NCBI GenBank assembly: GCA_022181065.1
Contig: BQMY01000122.1
Span: 1-60,517, forward strand
Source of the DNA: Melioribacteraceae bacterium
GTDB lineage: Bacteria; Bacteroidota; Ignavibacteria; Ignavibacteriales; Melioribacteraceae
Direction of reading: 5' to 3'
Length of the DNA stretch: 60,517 nt
Part shown: in pieces, positions 1 to 9,267 of the stretch
Layout of the letters: every line of letters begins with the position of its first letter
Numbering within the stretch: the first letter of the stretch is position 1
Notes under the pieces: model-generated
What the model was told of the DNA's origin: nothing
Databases searched by the model: none
What the model saw: only the letters and a program-made list of their open reading frames with translations
Made by a program: the position numbers and the translations under genes

Positions 1-1275
1 AACAAGCGCTGCTGCCACGAAAAATGATACTCCACCAATTACTAGCGCGTAGATCGCCTCATTCCCGAAGAAATTCTTGACCATAAATCCAAGTATTGAA
101 GCAGCCACTATCTGTGGAATTACAATGAAAAAGTTGAAGATTCCCATATAAACGCCCATTTTCTCCGGAGGTAAGGCACCCGCAAGAATGGCGTAAGGCA
201 TTGATAATATAGAAGCCCAGGCTAATCCTATTCCCAATTCAGGGATAATTAAAAGTAGTGGACTTTTAATAAAATAGAATGAAATCAAACTGATACCACC
301 AATTATCAGACTTAATGCATGTACAGTCTTCCTGGAAGTTTTTTTGGCAAGTACAGGAAGTAAGAAAGCGGTTATCATAGCAAAACCGTTATAAACACCC
401 ATTAAAATGCCAACCCAATCGGCACCTTCATTATAAAGAGCAGAACTAGCGTCGGTTGCTCCATAGATATGATGCGTTACAGCGGATGTTGTATAAATCC
501 ACATTGCGAAAAGCGAAAACCAAGAGAAAAACTGAACAAAAGCCAGTTGAATCATTGTTCCAGGCATTTTTAAAAATGATTCTGTAATTTCCTTAAAGCC
601 TGCAAAGAGTCCGGATTTTTCAGATTTTTCTTTATTAAATTTCTCAAGATCTTCAGGCGGATATTCTTTTGTTTTGAATACTGTCCAAATCACCGCACCA
701 AGAAATGCTGCAGCTCCGAAATAAAACGCGTACCTGACAGATGGGGGAATTTCACCTTCCGGGGCAGTATTGCTGATGTCAAGTAAATTTGAAAAAATCC
801 ACGGCAGGGAAGAAGCTACAACCGCGCCTAAACCGATAAAGAAACTCTGCATGGCAAAGCCGCTCGTACGCTGCTCTGAAGGTAATAAATCCCCTACAAG
901 CGCTCTGAAGGGTTCCATGGAGATGTTAATGGAAGCATCCATGATCCAGAGCATACCTGCGGCAATCCATAAAGTTGGGGAATTTGGCATTATTATCAGT
1001 GCCAGCGAAGCGAAAATCGCGCCAACAAGAAAATATGGGCGTCTTCGCCCTAACTTGCCCCATGTGCGGTCACTCAGATATCCAATGATTGGTTGAACTA
1101 TAAGTCCGGTAGTAGGGGCTGCTATCCACAAGATCGGGATTTCATCTATACTGGCGCCTAAAGTTTCAAAAATTCTACTGACATTTGCGTTTTGAAGAGC
1201 AAAACCGAACTGAATTCCTAAAAAACCGAAACTCATGTTCCATATTTGCCAAAAAGATAATTTTGGTTTTGACAT
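1..1275 (-). CDS. MFS transporter, SLC45/GPH-like, probable sugar:cation symporter (3' end cut by window edge)
   Basis: Inner-membrane transporter, 425 codons visible, running off the left edge. The ATG at 1273-1275 (read on the - strand) follows a GGAG ribosome site. The protein begins MSKPKLSFWQIWNMSFGFLG, typical of the sucrose/maltose-type (SLC45) branch of the major facilitator family. The loop after the second membrane segment carries the MFS signature SDRTWGKLGRRRP, and hydrophobic segments recur throughout. The substrate is not readable; related Bacteroidota genes usually sit with glycoside hydrolases and take up oligosaccharides (family knowledge), but any such partner lies outside the window. 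It is divergent from the pabBC fusion, sharing an 83-base intergenic region with a promoter-like site. Family call is firm; substrate is inference. Confidence 0.85.
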   Translation of the reverse strand, partial: MSKPKLSFWQIWNMSFGFLGIQFGFALQNANVSRIFETLGASIDEIPILWIAAPTTGLIVQPIIGYLSDRTWGKLGRRRPYFLVGAIFASLALIIMPNSPTLWIAAGMLWIMDASINISMEPFRALVGDLLPSEQRTSGFAMQSFFIGLGAVVASSLPWIFSNLLDISNTAPEGEIPPSVRYAFYFGAAAFLGAVIWTVFKTKEYPPEDLEKFNKEKSEKSGLFAGFKEITESFLKMPGTMIQLAFVQFFSWFSLFAMWIYTTSAVTHHIYGATDASSALYNEGADWVGILMGVYNGFAMITAFLLPVLAKKTSRKTVHALSLIIGGISLISFYFIKSPLLLIIPELGIGLAWASILSMPYAILAGALPPEKMGVYMGIFNFFIVIPQIVAASILGFMVKNFFGNEAIYALVIGGVSFFVAAALV

Positions 1276-1305
1276 TAAAATCTCCACAGGTTACTATGTA
1301 TTACT

Positions 1306-1337
1306 TAAAATTATTAAAATTACTTTATTTTTACCAA
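1306..1337 (-). promoter_or_regulatory. Putative Bacteroidota-type promoter for the MFS gene
   Basis: On the - strand a TTG (1335-1337) is followed after 21 bases by TAATTTTA (1306-1313), one mismatch from the Bacteroidota -7 element TAnnTTTG at the usual spacing. It lies about 30 bases upstream of the MFS start codon. It is a pattern match only, in very AT-rich DNA. Confidence 0.35.
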
Positions 1338-1358
1338 TCAATTAAATTATGACTTCGT

Positions 1359-3239
1359 ATGCCAGATTTATCCAAAATACTGTATCAAGTAATAAATAAC
1401 AGGGGTTCGGCGTTTTTTTATACTCCGGCAATTTACCCGAATGCGAAATCATATCTATTCTGCGGTGAAAATACCGAAATCAGAACTTCCACTGTGACCG
1501 GTATTCCGAAAGCTCTGAAAAAAATTGACGAAGAGATTAGTAACGGTAAAATAGGATTTGGTTACCTGACCTACGAAGCTGGCTATTTTTTTGAAGAAAT
1601 GGAGTCGGAAACTTCAAACGAACAGCTACTCAATTTTTGTATCTTTAATAGCAGCGATAGTCTGAGTTGCTTCGATAGCAGAGGAATCAATATCGATCTG
1701 AATTCAAGTTCAGATGATGTTTTAATAGATAATTTTTTTATCAACACAAGTAGAAATGAGTATATCAACTCTGTCAATACAATAAAAAACTTTATAAAGG
1801 AGGGATTTACTTATCAGGTGAATTTTACCGTAAAAGGACGTTTCAAATTAAAAGCCGATATTTCAAAATTATTTGCCTCTCTTATTTTTCAACAAAGCGC
1901 TGAATATATTTCAATAATTAATACCGGTGAAAATATAATCATTTCTTTTTCTCCTGAACTTTTTTTTGAAGTCGATTTGCCCTCTCGAAATATTACCGCT
2001 AAACCAATGAAGGGTACAATAAAAAGGGGGATCCATCTCGAACAGGATGCTTTACTAAAAAGTGAATTGGAAAATAGCGTTAAAGATCGGGCAGAAAATA
2101 TTATGATCGTAGATTTGTTAAGAAATGATCTTGGAAAGATATCCAGATTCAACAGCATAAAACCATCAAGCGAATTTGAAATTAAAAATTATGAATCGTT
2201 ATTTCAAATGGTTACAACCGTAACCGGGCAGCTAAATACTACTGAATTTTCAGATATTGTTTCAGCACTTTTTCCGTGTGGCTCAATTACGGGAGCACCT
2301 AAACGGAAAACAATGGAAATAATCTCCATGCTGGAAAAAGAGAGCCGGGGGGTTTACACAGGCGCAATTGGAATGTTATTGAAAGACAAATGGATATTTA
2401 ATGTTCCTATAAGAACCTTGAATTTAAAAGGAAAAGACGGTGAAATCGGAATTGGAAGTGGCATTGTCTGGGATAGTAAAGCAGAAAACGAATACGAAGA
2501 GGTCCTGCTTAAAAGTGATTTCCTGCAAAAACCCGTGCCTGAATTCAGATTAATAGAGACAATGCTGCTTGAAGACGGCAAAATATTTCTTGAAAAAGAA
2601 CATATCGACCGACTGGAAAGTAGCGCTGACTTTTTCCTTTTTAACTTCCATAAAATTTTATTAACAGAAATATTAAAGACATATAAGACTAATCAAAAGG
2701 GTTCGTACAAAATAAGATTGGAATTTGATAAACAGGGTAAAATCTATCCGGAAATGAAACCCTATCTAAAACCAAACTTAAACGCCAGAGTTATTATCGC
2801 TGGTGAAAGGATTAGTTCAAAAAACAAATTCTACTATTTCAAGACAACAAATAGAGGATTATATAACACGTCTCTCAATGATGCTAGATTAAATGGCTTT
2901 GATGAAATCATCTTTTTTAACGAAAAGAACGAACTTTGTGAAGGGGCAATTTCTAACATAGTTATCTTGATAAAGGGAAAATTATTCACTCCAACAGCTG
3001 ATTCAGGTCTATTAAACGGCACAATGCGTAATAAACTTTTGAAAAATGGGGTTATAAAAGAGAAACTTCTGTTTGAGGAAGATTTAATCAATGCGGATTC
3101 AATATTTTTGATAAATTCGGTTTTCAAATTAAGACGAGTTAGTCATTTGCAAAAAAGAGATGGTCTTGTGCATAAATATGATAACGATGCCTACAGTAAA
3201 TTCATCGAGTTTGAAACTTTGATAAATAATCTGATATAA
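1359..3239 (+). CDS. pabB: Aminodeoxychorismate synthase component I fused to aminodeoxychorismate lyase (PabB-PabC)
   Basis: Makes 4-aminobenzoate for folate: the N-terminal chorismate-binding domain (about residues 80-390) forms 4-amino-4-deoxychorismate, and the C-terminal class IV PLP aminotransferase-fold domain (about 395-626) removes pyruvate. The motif AKPMKGTIKRG carries Lys218, the PabB hallmark (TrpE has Ala there), so this is not anthranilate synthase. GSITGAPKRK is the conserved substrate-site block. In the lyase half, KTTNRGLYN supplies the expected PLP lysine (K495) and GLLNGTMR is the class IV signature. At 626 residues the length fits known PabB-PabC fusions. The amidotransferase PabA is not in the window. 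No clear ribosome site precedes the ATG. Confidence 0.93.
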   Translation: MPDLSKILYQVINNRGSAFFYTPAIYPNAKSYLFCGENTEIRTSTVTGIPKALKKIDEEISNGKIGFGYLTYEAGYFFEEMESETSNEQLLNFCIFNSSDSLSCFDSRGINIDLNSSSDDVLIDNFFINTSRNEYINSVNTIKNFIKEGFTYQVNFTVKGRFKLKADISKLFASLIFQQSAEYISIINTGENIIISFSPELFFEVDLPSRNITAKPMKGTIKRGIHLEQDALLKSELENSVKDRAENIMIVDLLRNDLGKISRFNSIKPSSEFEIKNYESLFQMVTTVTGQLNTTEFSDIVSALFPCGSITGAPKRKTMEIISMLEKESRGVYTGAIGMLLKDKWIFNVPIRTLNLKGKDGEIGIGSGIVWDSKAENEYEEVLLKSDFLQKPVPEFRLIETMLLEDGKIFLEKEHIDRLESSADFFLFNFHKILLTEILKTYKTNQKGSYKIRLEFDKQGKIYPEMKPYLKPNLNARVIIAGERISSKNKFYYFKTTNRGLYNTSLNDARLNGFDEIIFFNEKNELCEGAISNIVILIKGKLFTPTADSGLLNGTMRNKLLKNGVIKEKLLFEEDLINADSIFLINSVFKLRRVSHLQKRDGLVHKYDNDAYSKFIEFETLINNLI

Positions 3240-3352
3240 ATTTCTCCAATTTATTATATTTTAGCATCAAATTATAAACTTCTCAGATTTAGAAACTTTT
3301 TAACCGATATTGGTATTTATTACTCTAAACTGATTAAAATTTCGGGGTTAAA

Positions 3353-4336
3353 TTGACAACAGATTATTCCGCACAATACGAAGAACAAATCCGGATATTA
3401 GAAAAAAGATTTAATGAATTACTTGACGAGCAAAAACCGGCTTCATTATACGAGCCCTGCAGGTATATTATAACTTCAGGCGGGAAACGATTACGCCCAT
3501 TCCTTGTGCTTATTTCCGCAAAAGCCGCCGGAGGTGAATTTAATAATGCTTACAATGCGGCAGTTGCTGTTGAATTACTGCATAACTTTACTTTGGTTCA
3601 TGATGACATTATGGATAAAGCCGATTTGAGAAGGGGAAGAGAAACCGTTCATATCAAGTATGGTTTAAATCCCGCGATATTATCAGGTGATAATCTGGTT
3701 GCCATTGCGTACAAGAATCTTATACTGGATTGTAAGAGAAATACAATTGATATACTTAATGAATTTACTAATGGATTAATAGAAGTTTGTGAGGGACAAA
3801 GTTACGATACCGATTTTGAAACTACTGAGAGTGTAACGCTTGATGAATATCTTCTAATGATTCGTAAAAAAACCGCTGTAATGGCAATGATGTGCTGTAA
3901 AGTAGGCGCTTTACTCGCTACTGATGATAAAAAACACATAGAGGCTCTGGGTGATTTCGGAATCAATTTGGGAATGGCATTCCAGATACAGGATGATCTG
4001 CTGGATATTATGGCTGATCAGGAAAAATTTGGCAAAAAAGTTGGCGGAGACCTTGTCGAAGGAAAGAAAACTTTTCTTTATATTAGGGCACTCGAAAAAG
4101 CTGATAAGGCTGACAAGGAAAAACTGCTTGAAGTTACCAGAAATAAAGGTATCGACTGGAATCAGGTTGAGGAATATCGTCAGTTGTATATAAAACTTGG
4201 TGTTATTGATGATGCGGTATCTGAAATTAAAAAATATACCGAGAATGCACTTGGTTCATTAAACCGGTTGCCGGCAAGTGAAGCTATCGAGACTCTGAAA
4301 TGGTTGGCAAATGCATTAATTAAACGCGCGAAATAA
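3353..4336 (+). CDS. Polyprenyl (isoprenyl) diphosphate synthase, probably short chain
   Basis: Condenses isopentenyl diphosphate onto allylic diphosphates. Both aspartate-rich motifs are intact: DDIMD at residues 84-88, with the following LRRG, and DDLLD at 214-218. GGKRLRP near residue 45 binds diphosphate. The residue five before the first motif is Phe79, where long-chain synthases such as E. coli IspB carry Ala; a bulky residue there restricts chain length in this family, so a C15-C20 product is inferred. TTG start preceded by GGGG at good spacing. The stop overlaps the HPr start by one base (TAATG), so translation of the next gene is probably coupled. Likely feeds quinone, carotenoid or cell-wall lipid synthesis. 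Confidence 0.9.
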   Translation: MTTDYSAQYEEQIRILEKRFNELLDEQKPASLYEPCRYIITSGGKRLRPFLVLISAKAAGGEFNNAYNAAVAVELLHNFTLVHDDIMDKADLRRGRETVHIKYGLNPAILSGDNLVAIAYKNLILDCKRNTIDILNEFTNGLIEVCEGQSYDTDFETTESVTLDEYLLMIRKKTAVMAMMCCKVGALLATDDKKHIEALGDFGINLGMAFQIQDDLLDIMADQEKFGKKVGGDLVEGKKTFLYIRALEKADKADKEKLLEVTRNKGIDWNQVEEYRQLYIKLGVIDDAVSEIKKYTENALGSLNRLPASEAIETLKWLANALIKRAK

Positions 4337-4602
4337 TGATAGAAAAAGAAGTGAAAATTATAAATGACGCGGGCTTACATACGCGTCCGGCAGCAACCAT
4401 TGTAAAATTAGCTGCCAAATTTAAATCAGATTTGCAAATTACCAAAGATGGTATTACTATAAATGGTAAATCAATAATTGGTGTCATGACTCTTGCAGCC
4501 GAAAAAGGAAGTTCAATTCACCTCACATTCGAGGGAGAAGATGAAGAGGAAGCGTCAGAAACGATTATCGACTATTTTAACCGTGGATTTGATGAGCTTT
4601 GA
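4336..4602 (+). CDS. ptsH: Phosphocarrier protein HPr
   Basis: Small cytosolic phosphocarrier of 88 residues, standard family length. His15 in AGLHTRPA accepts phosphate from enzyme I. Ser46 lies in NGKSIIGVM, the site phosphorylated by HPr kinase/phosphorylase, which is encoded at 51356-52369. Keeping both sites means HPr can act in phosphotransfer and in Ser-P regulation. It overlaps the preceding prenyl synthase by one base and the following ptsI by four (TTGA), so the three genes look like a coupled operon. No EIIA/B/C gene was found in the window. Confidence 0.96.
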   Translation: MIEKEVKIINDAGLHTRPAATIVKLAAKFKSDLQITKDGITINGKSIIGVMTLAAEKGSSIHLTFEGEDEEEASETIIDYFNRGFDEL

Positions 4603-6347
4603 CAAACACAAAAAACACATATAAAGGAATTGCCGCCGCACCGGGAATTACAATTGCGCGTGCTTATCAATACACAAAAAAAATTGAGAAAGTACAGGAC
4701 GAGCTAATTTCTGATATTGATGAAGCATTGTTAAACCTTGATGAAGCTCTTAATAAATCAAAAAAAGAACTACTGAAAGTTTTCAGTCTTGCAGTAGATA
4801 AACTGGGTGAAAACAGGGCATCTATTTTTGAAGCTCAAATAATGATTCTGGATGACCCCGTTTTAATTGATACAATCAGAAGAAGAATTAAAGAAGAAAA
4901 ACGTCATCCAGAATTTATCGTTGACGATGAAATATCCAAATATCAGGCGCTAATGAATGAGGCGCAGGAAGCTTATATGAAAGAGCGATCCCATGATATT
5001 GAGGATATTAAGAACAGGATCATTCGAAATCTTAAAAAGAAAAAGTGGCAGTCAAGAATTACAAATGATGTTATTGTTATTTCTGATTACCTTACTCCTG
5101 CCGATACGGTTTTGTTCGCCAGAGTTAATGTCAAGGGGTATATTACAAATTTTGGCGGACTAACATCACATGCGGCAATTGTTGCACGATCTCTCAATAT
5201 TCCGGCTATAGTTGGATTACATGAAGCCACAAATAAAATAAAGAACAATGATCTTCTGGTACTTGATGGTTTTCATGGCACTGTTATCATTAATCCTTCT
5301 GAGAAACAAATCAACTATTACCGCGAAAAAATTGAACAGCTCCGCATTTACGATGAAGAACTGGCTGAACTAAAAAACGAACCGGCTGTAACTACCGACA
5401 ATAAAGAAATTCTTCTTCAGGCAAATCTTGATCTTACCGAAGAAATTGCTCTCGTCGTTCAAAATGGTGCAAAAGGTATCGGTTTGGTAAGAACCGAACA
5501 ATTATTTCAGGAATATGATGTATTCCCCGAGGAGGAAGTTCAGTATAATATCTACAGGGAGATCGCGGAAAAGGTTTACCCTGAAAAGGTTATTATCCGT
5601 ACGCTTGACGTCGGAGGTGATAAAGTACTACCGGTTGATGTGAAAGAACCGAATCCCTTTCTCGGTTGGAGAGGTATTCGTTTTCTTCTCGACAATATGG
5701 ACCTATTTAAAACTCAGATTCGAGCTATTCTCAGGGGAAGTGAACATAAAAATCTGAAAATGATGATCCCCATGGTTTGCTCGATCAAGGAAGTGCGTAA
5801 ATTCAAGAAAATCGTAGATGAGTGTAAAGAAGATCTTAGAGAAAGAGGACTTCCATTTGATAACGATATTGATCTTGGAATTATGATTGAAGTACCTTCT
5901 GCCGCAGTTATGGCGAGGGAGTATGCCGAAGAGGTTGATTTTATAAGCATTGGCACCAATGATCTTATCCAGTATTTGTTGGCTGTTGACAGGGGAAATG
6001 AGATTGTATCCGATCTGTATCAGGAATTTCATCCCAGTGTTGTGAGAACGATCGGACACATCATCAAAGAAGCCAAAAATACCGGCAAATGTATGGTTTC
6101 ACTCTGTGGTGAGATGGGTGCTGATACTCTTGCGGTGCCTCTTCTGGTAGGTTTGGGATTAGACTCATTAAGTGTGTCAGCCTCCGCTATCCCGACAATC
6201 AAAAAAATTATCCGAAACCTCAGTTACGAAGAAACACGTGCTCTCGCGGAAAAGTGTTTAACCTTCAGAACCGAAAAAGAAATCAGAAACGAATTAATTC
6301 AGTTTTTTGATAATCTTCAAAATATCTCCGTTCACAAAATCTTTTAA
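4599..6347 (+). CDS. ptsI: PTS enzyme I (phosphoenolpyruvate-protein phosphotransferase)
   Basis: Transfers phosphate from PEP to HPr His15. It has 582 residues, the usual length. The phosphohistidine is H191 in GGLTSHAAIVAR. The PEP-binding barrel shows VRTEQLF, GWRGIRF, GTNDLIQYLLAVDR and the catalytic cysteine C503 in SLCGEMGAD. The start is a TTG whose last two bases begin the ptsH stop (TTGA overlap), indicating translational coupling. With HPr it forms a complete general PTS pair; lacking a sugar permease nearby, a regulatory job is likely. Confidence 0.96.
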   Translation: MTNTKNTYKGIAAAPGITIARAYQYTKKIEKVQDELISDIDEALLNLDEALNKSKKELLKVFSLAVDKLGENRASIFEAQIMILDDPVLIDTIRRRIKEEKRHPEFIVDDEISKYQALMNEAQEAYMKERSHDIEDIKNRIIRNLKKKKWQSRITNDVIVISDYLTPADTVLFARVNVKGYITNFGGLTSHAAIVARSLNIPAIVGLHEATNKIKNNDLLVLDGFHGTVIINPSEKQINYYREKIEQLRIYDEELAELKNEPAVTTDNKEILLQANLDLTEEIALVVQNGAKGIGLVRTEQLFQEYDVFPEEEVQYNIYREIAEKVYPEKVIIRTLDVGGDKVLPVDVKEPNPFLGWRGIRFLLDNMDLFKTQIRAILRGSEHKNLKMMIPMVCSIKEVRKFKKIVDECKEDLRERGLPFDNDIDLGIMIEVPSAAVMAREYAEEVDFISIGTNDLIQYLLAVDRGNEIVSDLYQEFHPSVVRTIGHIIKEAKNTGKCMVSLCGEMGADTLAVPLLVGLGLDSLSVSASAIPTIKKIIRNLSYEETRALAEKCLTFRTEKEIRNELIQFFDNLQNISVHKIF

Positions 6348-6447
6348 GATTAGTTATATTTTTATTTCGTGCATCTTTTTTTCCATTGCGATACATCAAT
6401 AATTAAAGCAAATTAGCTACCACTTTGTAAGAAAACGGAAATCGATC

Positions 6448-9267
6448 TTGAATAGGATATCTTCTCTTCTATTATTTCTTTTAATCTTCTCCGTGAGTTA
6501 TGTTGATGCTCAATATTATTTCTTTGGTAGAAATAAGGTCCAGTATGAAGATTTTGAATGGCAGGTAATTAAAACTGATCATTTTGATATCTATTATTAC
6601 GGAGAATTTGAAGAGATTGCCGAAATTGGAGCAAAGTTCGCAGAAGAGGCCTATGACGAGCTAAAAGTCAAATTTAACCACCTTGTTGTAACCAGAATTC
6701 CTTTAATATTTTATAATACACATATTCATTTCCAGCAGACTAATACTCTTTCAGGATTTATTCCGGAAGGTGTTGGCGGCTTTTTTGAATTTCTGAAGGG
6801 AAGAGTCGTAATTCCATATCTGGGTTCAATAGACAAATTCCGACACGTGATCAGGCATGAGCTTGTACATGTGTTTATGACAAGTAAAGTTTTAAATGTG
6901 ATGAAGGATCACCGTATACCGGCAGAGAGATATCCACCATTATGGTTTGTTGAAGGTATTGCGGAATACTGGTCAACTACATGGGATACACAGGCTGAAA
7001 TGGTGATGCGAGATGCTGTTCTAAATAATCGTTTTGTACCACTCTCTCAGATTTCCAGAATCTATGGTTCATTCCAGATGTATAAACAAGGGCAACATTT
7101 CCTTGAGTTCGTTGCAAACACTTACGGTGAAGATAAAATATTGATGATTCTGGAAAATTTTTGGCGTTTTAATAAGTTTTCAGAAATTCTTGAATTTACC
7201 CTCGGCGACCGTATTGAAGTTATTGATGAGAAGTGGGAATATTCACTCAAACAACGATATTACCCGTTATATGAGAATAGATTTCCGCATACGGTACAGG
7301 CAAAAAAGATAACAAATGAAGGCTTCAACTTTTCTCCCAATTTCTATTCGGGCAACGGAGAGAACGAAATTATTTATCTTGGTAATAAACAAGGTTATTC
7401 ATCACTTTACAAAATGCCGTATAAGCCGGATGAAACCGAGTATGCAGATTCTGAAGTTCTTGTGAGAGGTGAAAAAGAGGATGTTTTTGAGTCATTTCAT
7501 ATCCTTCAACCATCTGTCGCCGTTCACAATGGTGGAACCGCGGCGTTTATCACAAAATCCAAAATGTCAGATATGCTCCACTTTTATGATTTGAAAGAAG
7601 ATGAATACATTAAAGGTAAACGGTTTGATGAGTTGATCACTATCAAGGCACCTGAATTTTCCCGGGAAGGTGACCGTATGGTTTTTTCAGCTACGGACGC
7701 GAAAGGATTCAGTGATATATATCTTTATGATATCGGGATGGATAAATTATCACGTTTAACGAATGACTATTACGAGGATAGTGACCCTGTACTTGATTCT
7801 TCAGGTACTTTTGTTTATTTCGTTTCCGATCGTACCGGAGGTAAATACGAGAAGACTAACAACCTGTTTCGAATAAGCACATCAACCTTACGAACCGAAT
7901 ATGTAACTTACATAAACGCTAATTTTAACAGTCCGGGATTTTCACCGGATTATAAAACATTATATGTCAATTGCGATATTGATGGCAATTTCAATCTTTA
8001 CAAGCTGGAAAAGGATCAGGATGATAACCCCAAGGGTATAACACAGCAGACCCACTTCCTAACAAGTCTTTTTGACTTTACATTTGCTAATAATAATGAA
8101 TTGATCACATCTGCATTTGAAAACTTTTCATTTCATTTTTATTCATTAAAGCTGAATAAAATCCCTGATTCACTTAAAATCTTCACACCAAACGAATTTC
8201 ACTTTGTCGGAAGGGCGTGGGAAGAGGAAAAAATAGTAGTTGATATTGAATCTGACAGACTACGATATGAAAATTCTTACTCGCTCGATTATGCTGTAAG
8301 TCAGGTTATAACTGACCCGGTTTATGGCACGAGGGGAGGGGCACTTCTTACGCTTAGTGATCTGCTCGGCAACGATAAGTACCTCTTTTTACTCTACAAT
8401 ACCGCTGAGGTTACCAGTGAAGTTCTCAGAAGTTTTAATGTTGCGATCACTCGGATAAACTCTGCTAAAAGATCGAATTATGGATATGGTGTTTTTCACT
8501 ATAATGGCAGAAGGTATGATTTAAGGGAATCAAATACTTTTTATTATGAAAGAAGTTTCGGAGGATTTTTCTCACTACTTTATCCATTTTCCAGTTTTCA
8601 GAGAATTGAGGCAAGTGTAAGTCTCGCTAATTCTGATAAGGAACTTCCTGAGGAAGCTTTCATTAACAGGAAATCTCTTCTGCTTTCAAATACAATCAGT
8701 TTTGTGCACGATAATTCACTTTGGGGACCGTCCGGACCGATAGATGGTTCACGATTCAGGGTTCTTCTGGGTTACACAAGTGATATAAAGTACAGCAACG
8801 CTAATTACTACTCTTTTATTGTAGATTACAGGAAATATTTACGTTTAACGACCAGATCAGCAATTGCCACAAGAGCCTCATTATTTTATAACGATGGCAA
8901 GGAAGCCAGAAGATATTTTGCCGGAGGTAGCTGGGATTTACGCGGCTGGCCAAGATGGAGTATCAGAGGTGAAAAGTTATGGTTAAGTTCGGTTGAATTA
9001 CGATTTCCTCTTGTTGATGTACTTTATCTGAAACTACCTATCTTCGGTTTAGCATTCACGAGTATCAGAGGGGCTTTCTATCTTGATGCCGGCGGCGCGT
9101 GGGATAATAAGTATTCTCAAACTCTCGGCAGCATCGGTACAGGTATAAGAATTAATCTTTTTAACGCTATTGCTTTCAGATACGATATTGGCAAAAAAAT
9201 AGAAAATGACTTTAACACATTACAGCCGGGTTTATTTTATCAGTTTTTCTTTGGGTGGGATTTTTGA
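6448..9267 (+). CDS. Secreted MA-like metallopeptidase with WD40-like propeller and surface-antigen-type barrel
   Basis: Large envelope protein of 939 residues. An N-terminal signal peptide (hydrophobic core LLLFLLIFSVSYVDA) precedes a peptidase-MA-like domain with HELVH at 137-141 and EGIAEY at 169-174, the expected zinc-binding helix and glutamate. Residues about 300-620 carry TolB/PD40-like propeller blades (for example FSREGDRMVFSATDA and SDPVLDSSGTFVYFVS). The C-terminal third has BamA/Omp85-like barrel features, including a RYFAGGSWDLRGW segment and a terminal aromatic residue (FFFGWDF). It would be placed in the outer membrane with peptidase and propeller on one face; this topology is inference. 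Start is TTG. The next gene overlaps it by four bases (TTGA). Confidence 0.82.
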   Translation: MNRISSLLLFLLIFSVSYVDAQYYFFGRNKVQYEDFEWQVIKTDHFDIYYYGEFEEIAEIGAKFAEEAYDELKVKFNHLVVTRIPLIFYNTHIHFQQTNTLSGFIPEGVGGFFEFLKGRVVIPYLGSIDKFRHVIRHELVHVFMTSKVLNVMKDHRIPAERYPPLWFVEGIAEYWSTTWDTQAEMVMRDAVLNNRFVPLSQISRIYGSFQMYKQGQHFLEFVANTYGEDKILMILENFWRFNKFSEILEFTLGDRIEVIDEKWEYSLKQRYYPLYENRFPHTVQAKKITNEGFNFSPNFYSGNGENEIIYLGNKQGYSSLYKMPYKPDETEYADSEVLVRGEKEDVFESFHILQPSVAVHNGGTAAFITKSKMSDMLHFYDLKEDEYIKGKRFDELITIKAPEFSREGDRMVFSATDAKGFSDIYLYDIGMDKLSRLTNDYYEDSDPVLDSSGTFVYFVSDRTGGKYEKTNNLFRISTSTLRTEYVTYINANFNSPGFSPDYKTLYVNCDIDGNFNLYKLEKDQDDNPKGITQQTHFLTSLFDFTFANNNELITSAFENFSFHFYSLKLNKIPDSLKIFTPNEFHFVGRAWEEEKIVVDIESDRLRYENSYSLDYAVSQVITDPVYGTRGGALLTLSDLLGNDKYLFLLYNTAEVTSEVLRSFNVAITRINSAKRSNYGYGVFHYNGRRYDLRESNTFYYERSFGGFFSLLYPFSSFQRIEASVSLANSDKELPEEAFINRKSLLLSNTISFVHDNSLWGPSGPIDGSRFRVLLGYTSDIKYSNANYYSFIVDYRKYLRLTTRSAIATRASLFYNDGKEARRYFAGGSWDLRGWPRWSIRGEKLWLSSVELRFPLVDVLYLKLPIFGLAFTSIRGAFYLDAGGAWDNKYSQTLGSIGTGIRINLFNAIAFRYDIGKKIENDFNTLQPGLFYQFFFGWDF

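Noticed and set aside
770-1096. A 108-codon + strand frame in the first 1.3 kb
   Set aside because: Antisense to the clear MFS transporter, with no ribosome site or recognisable domain.
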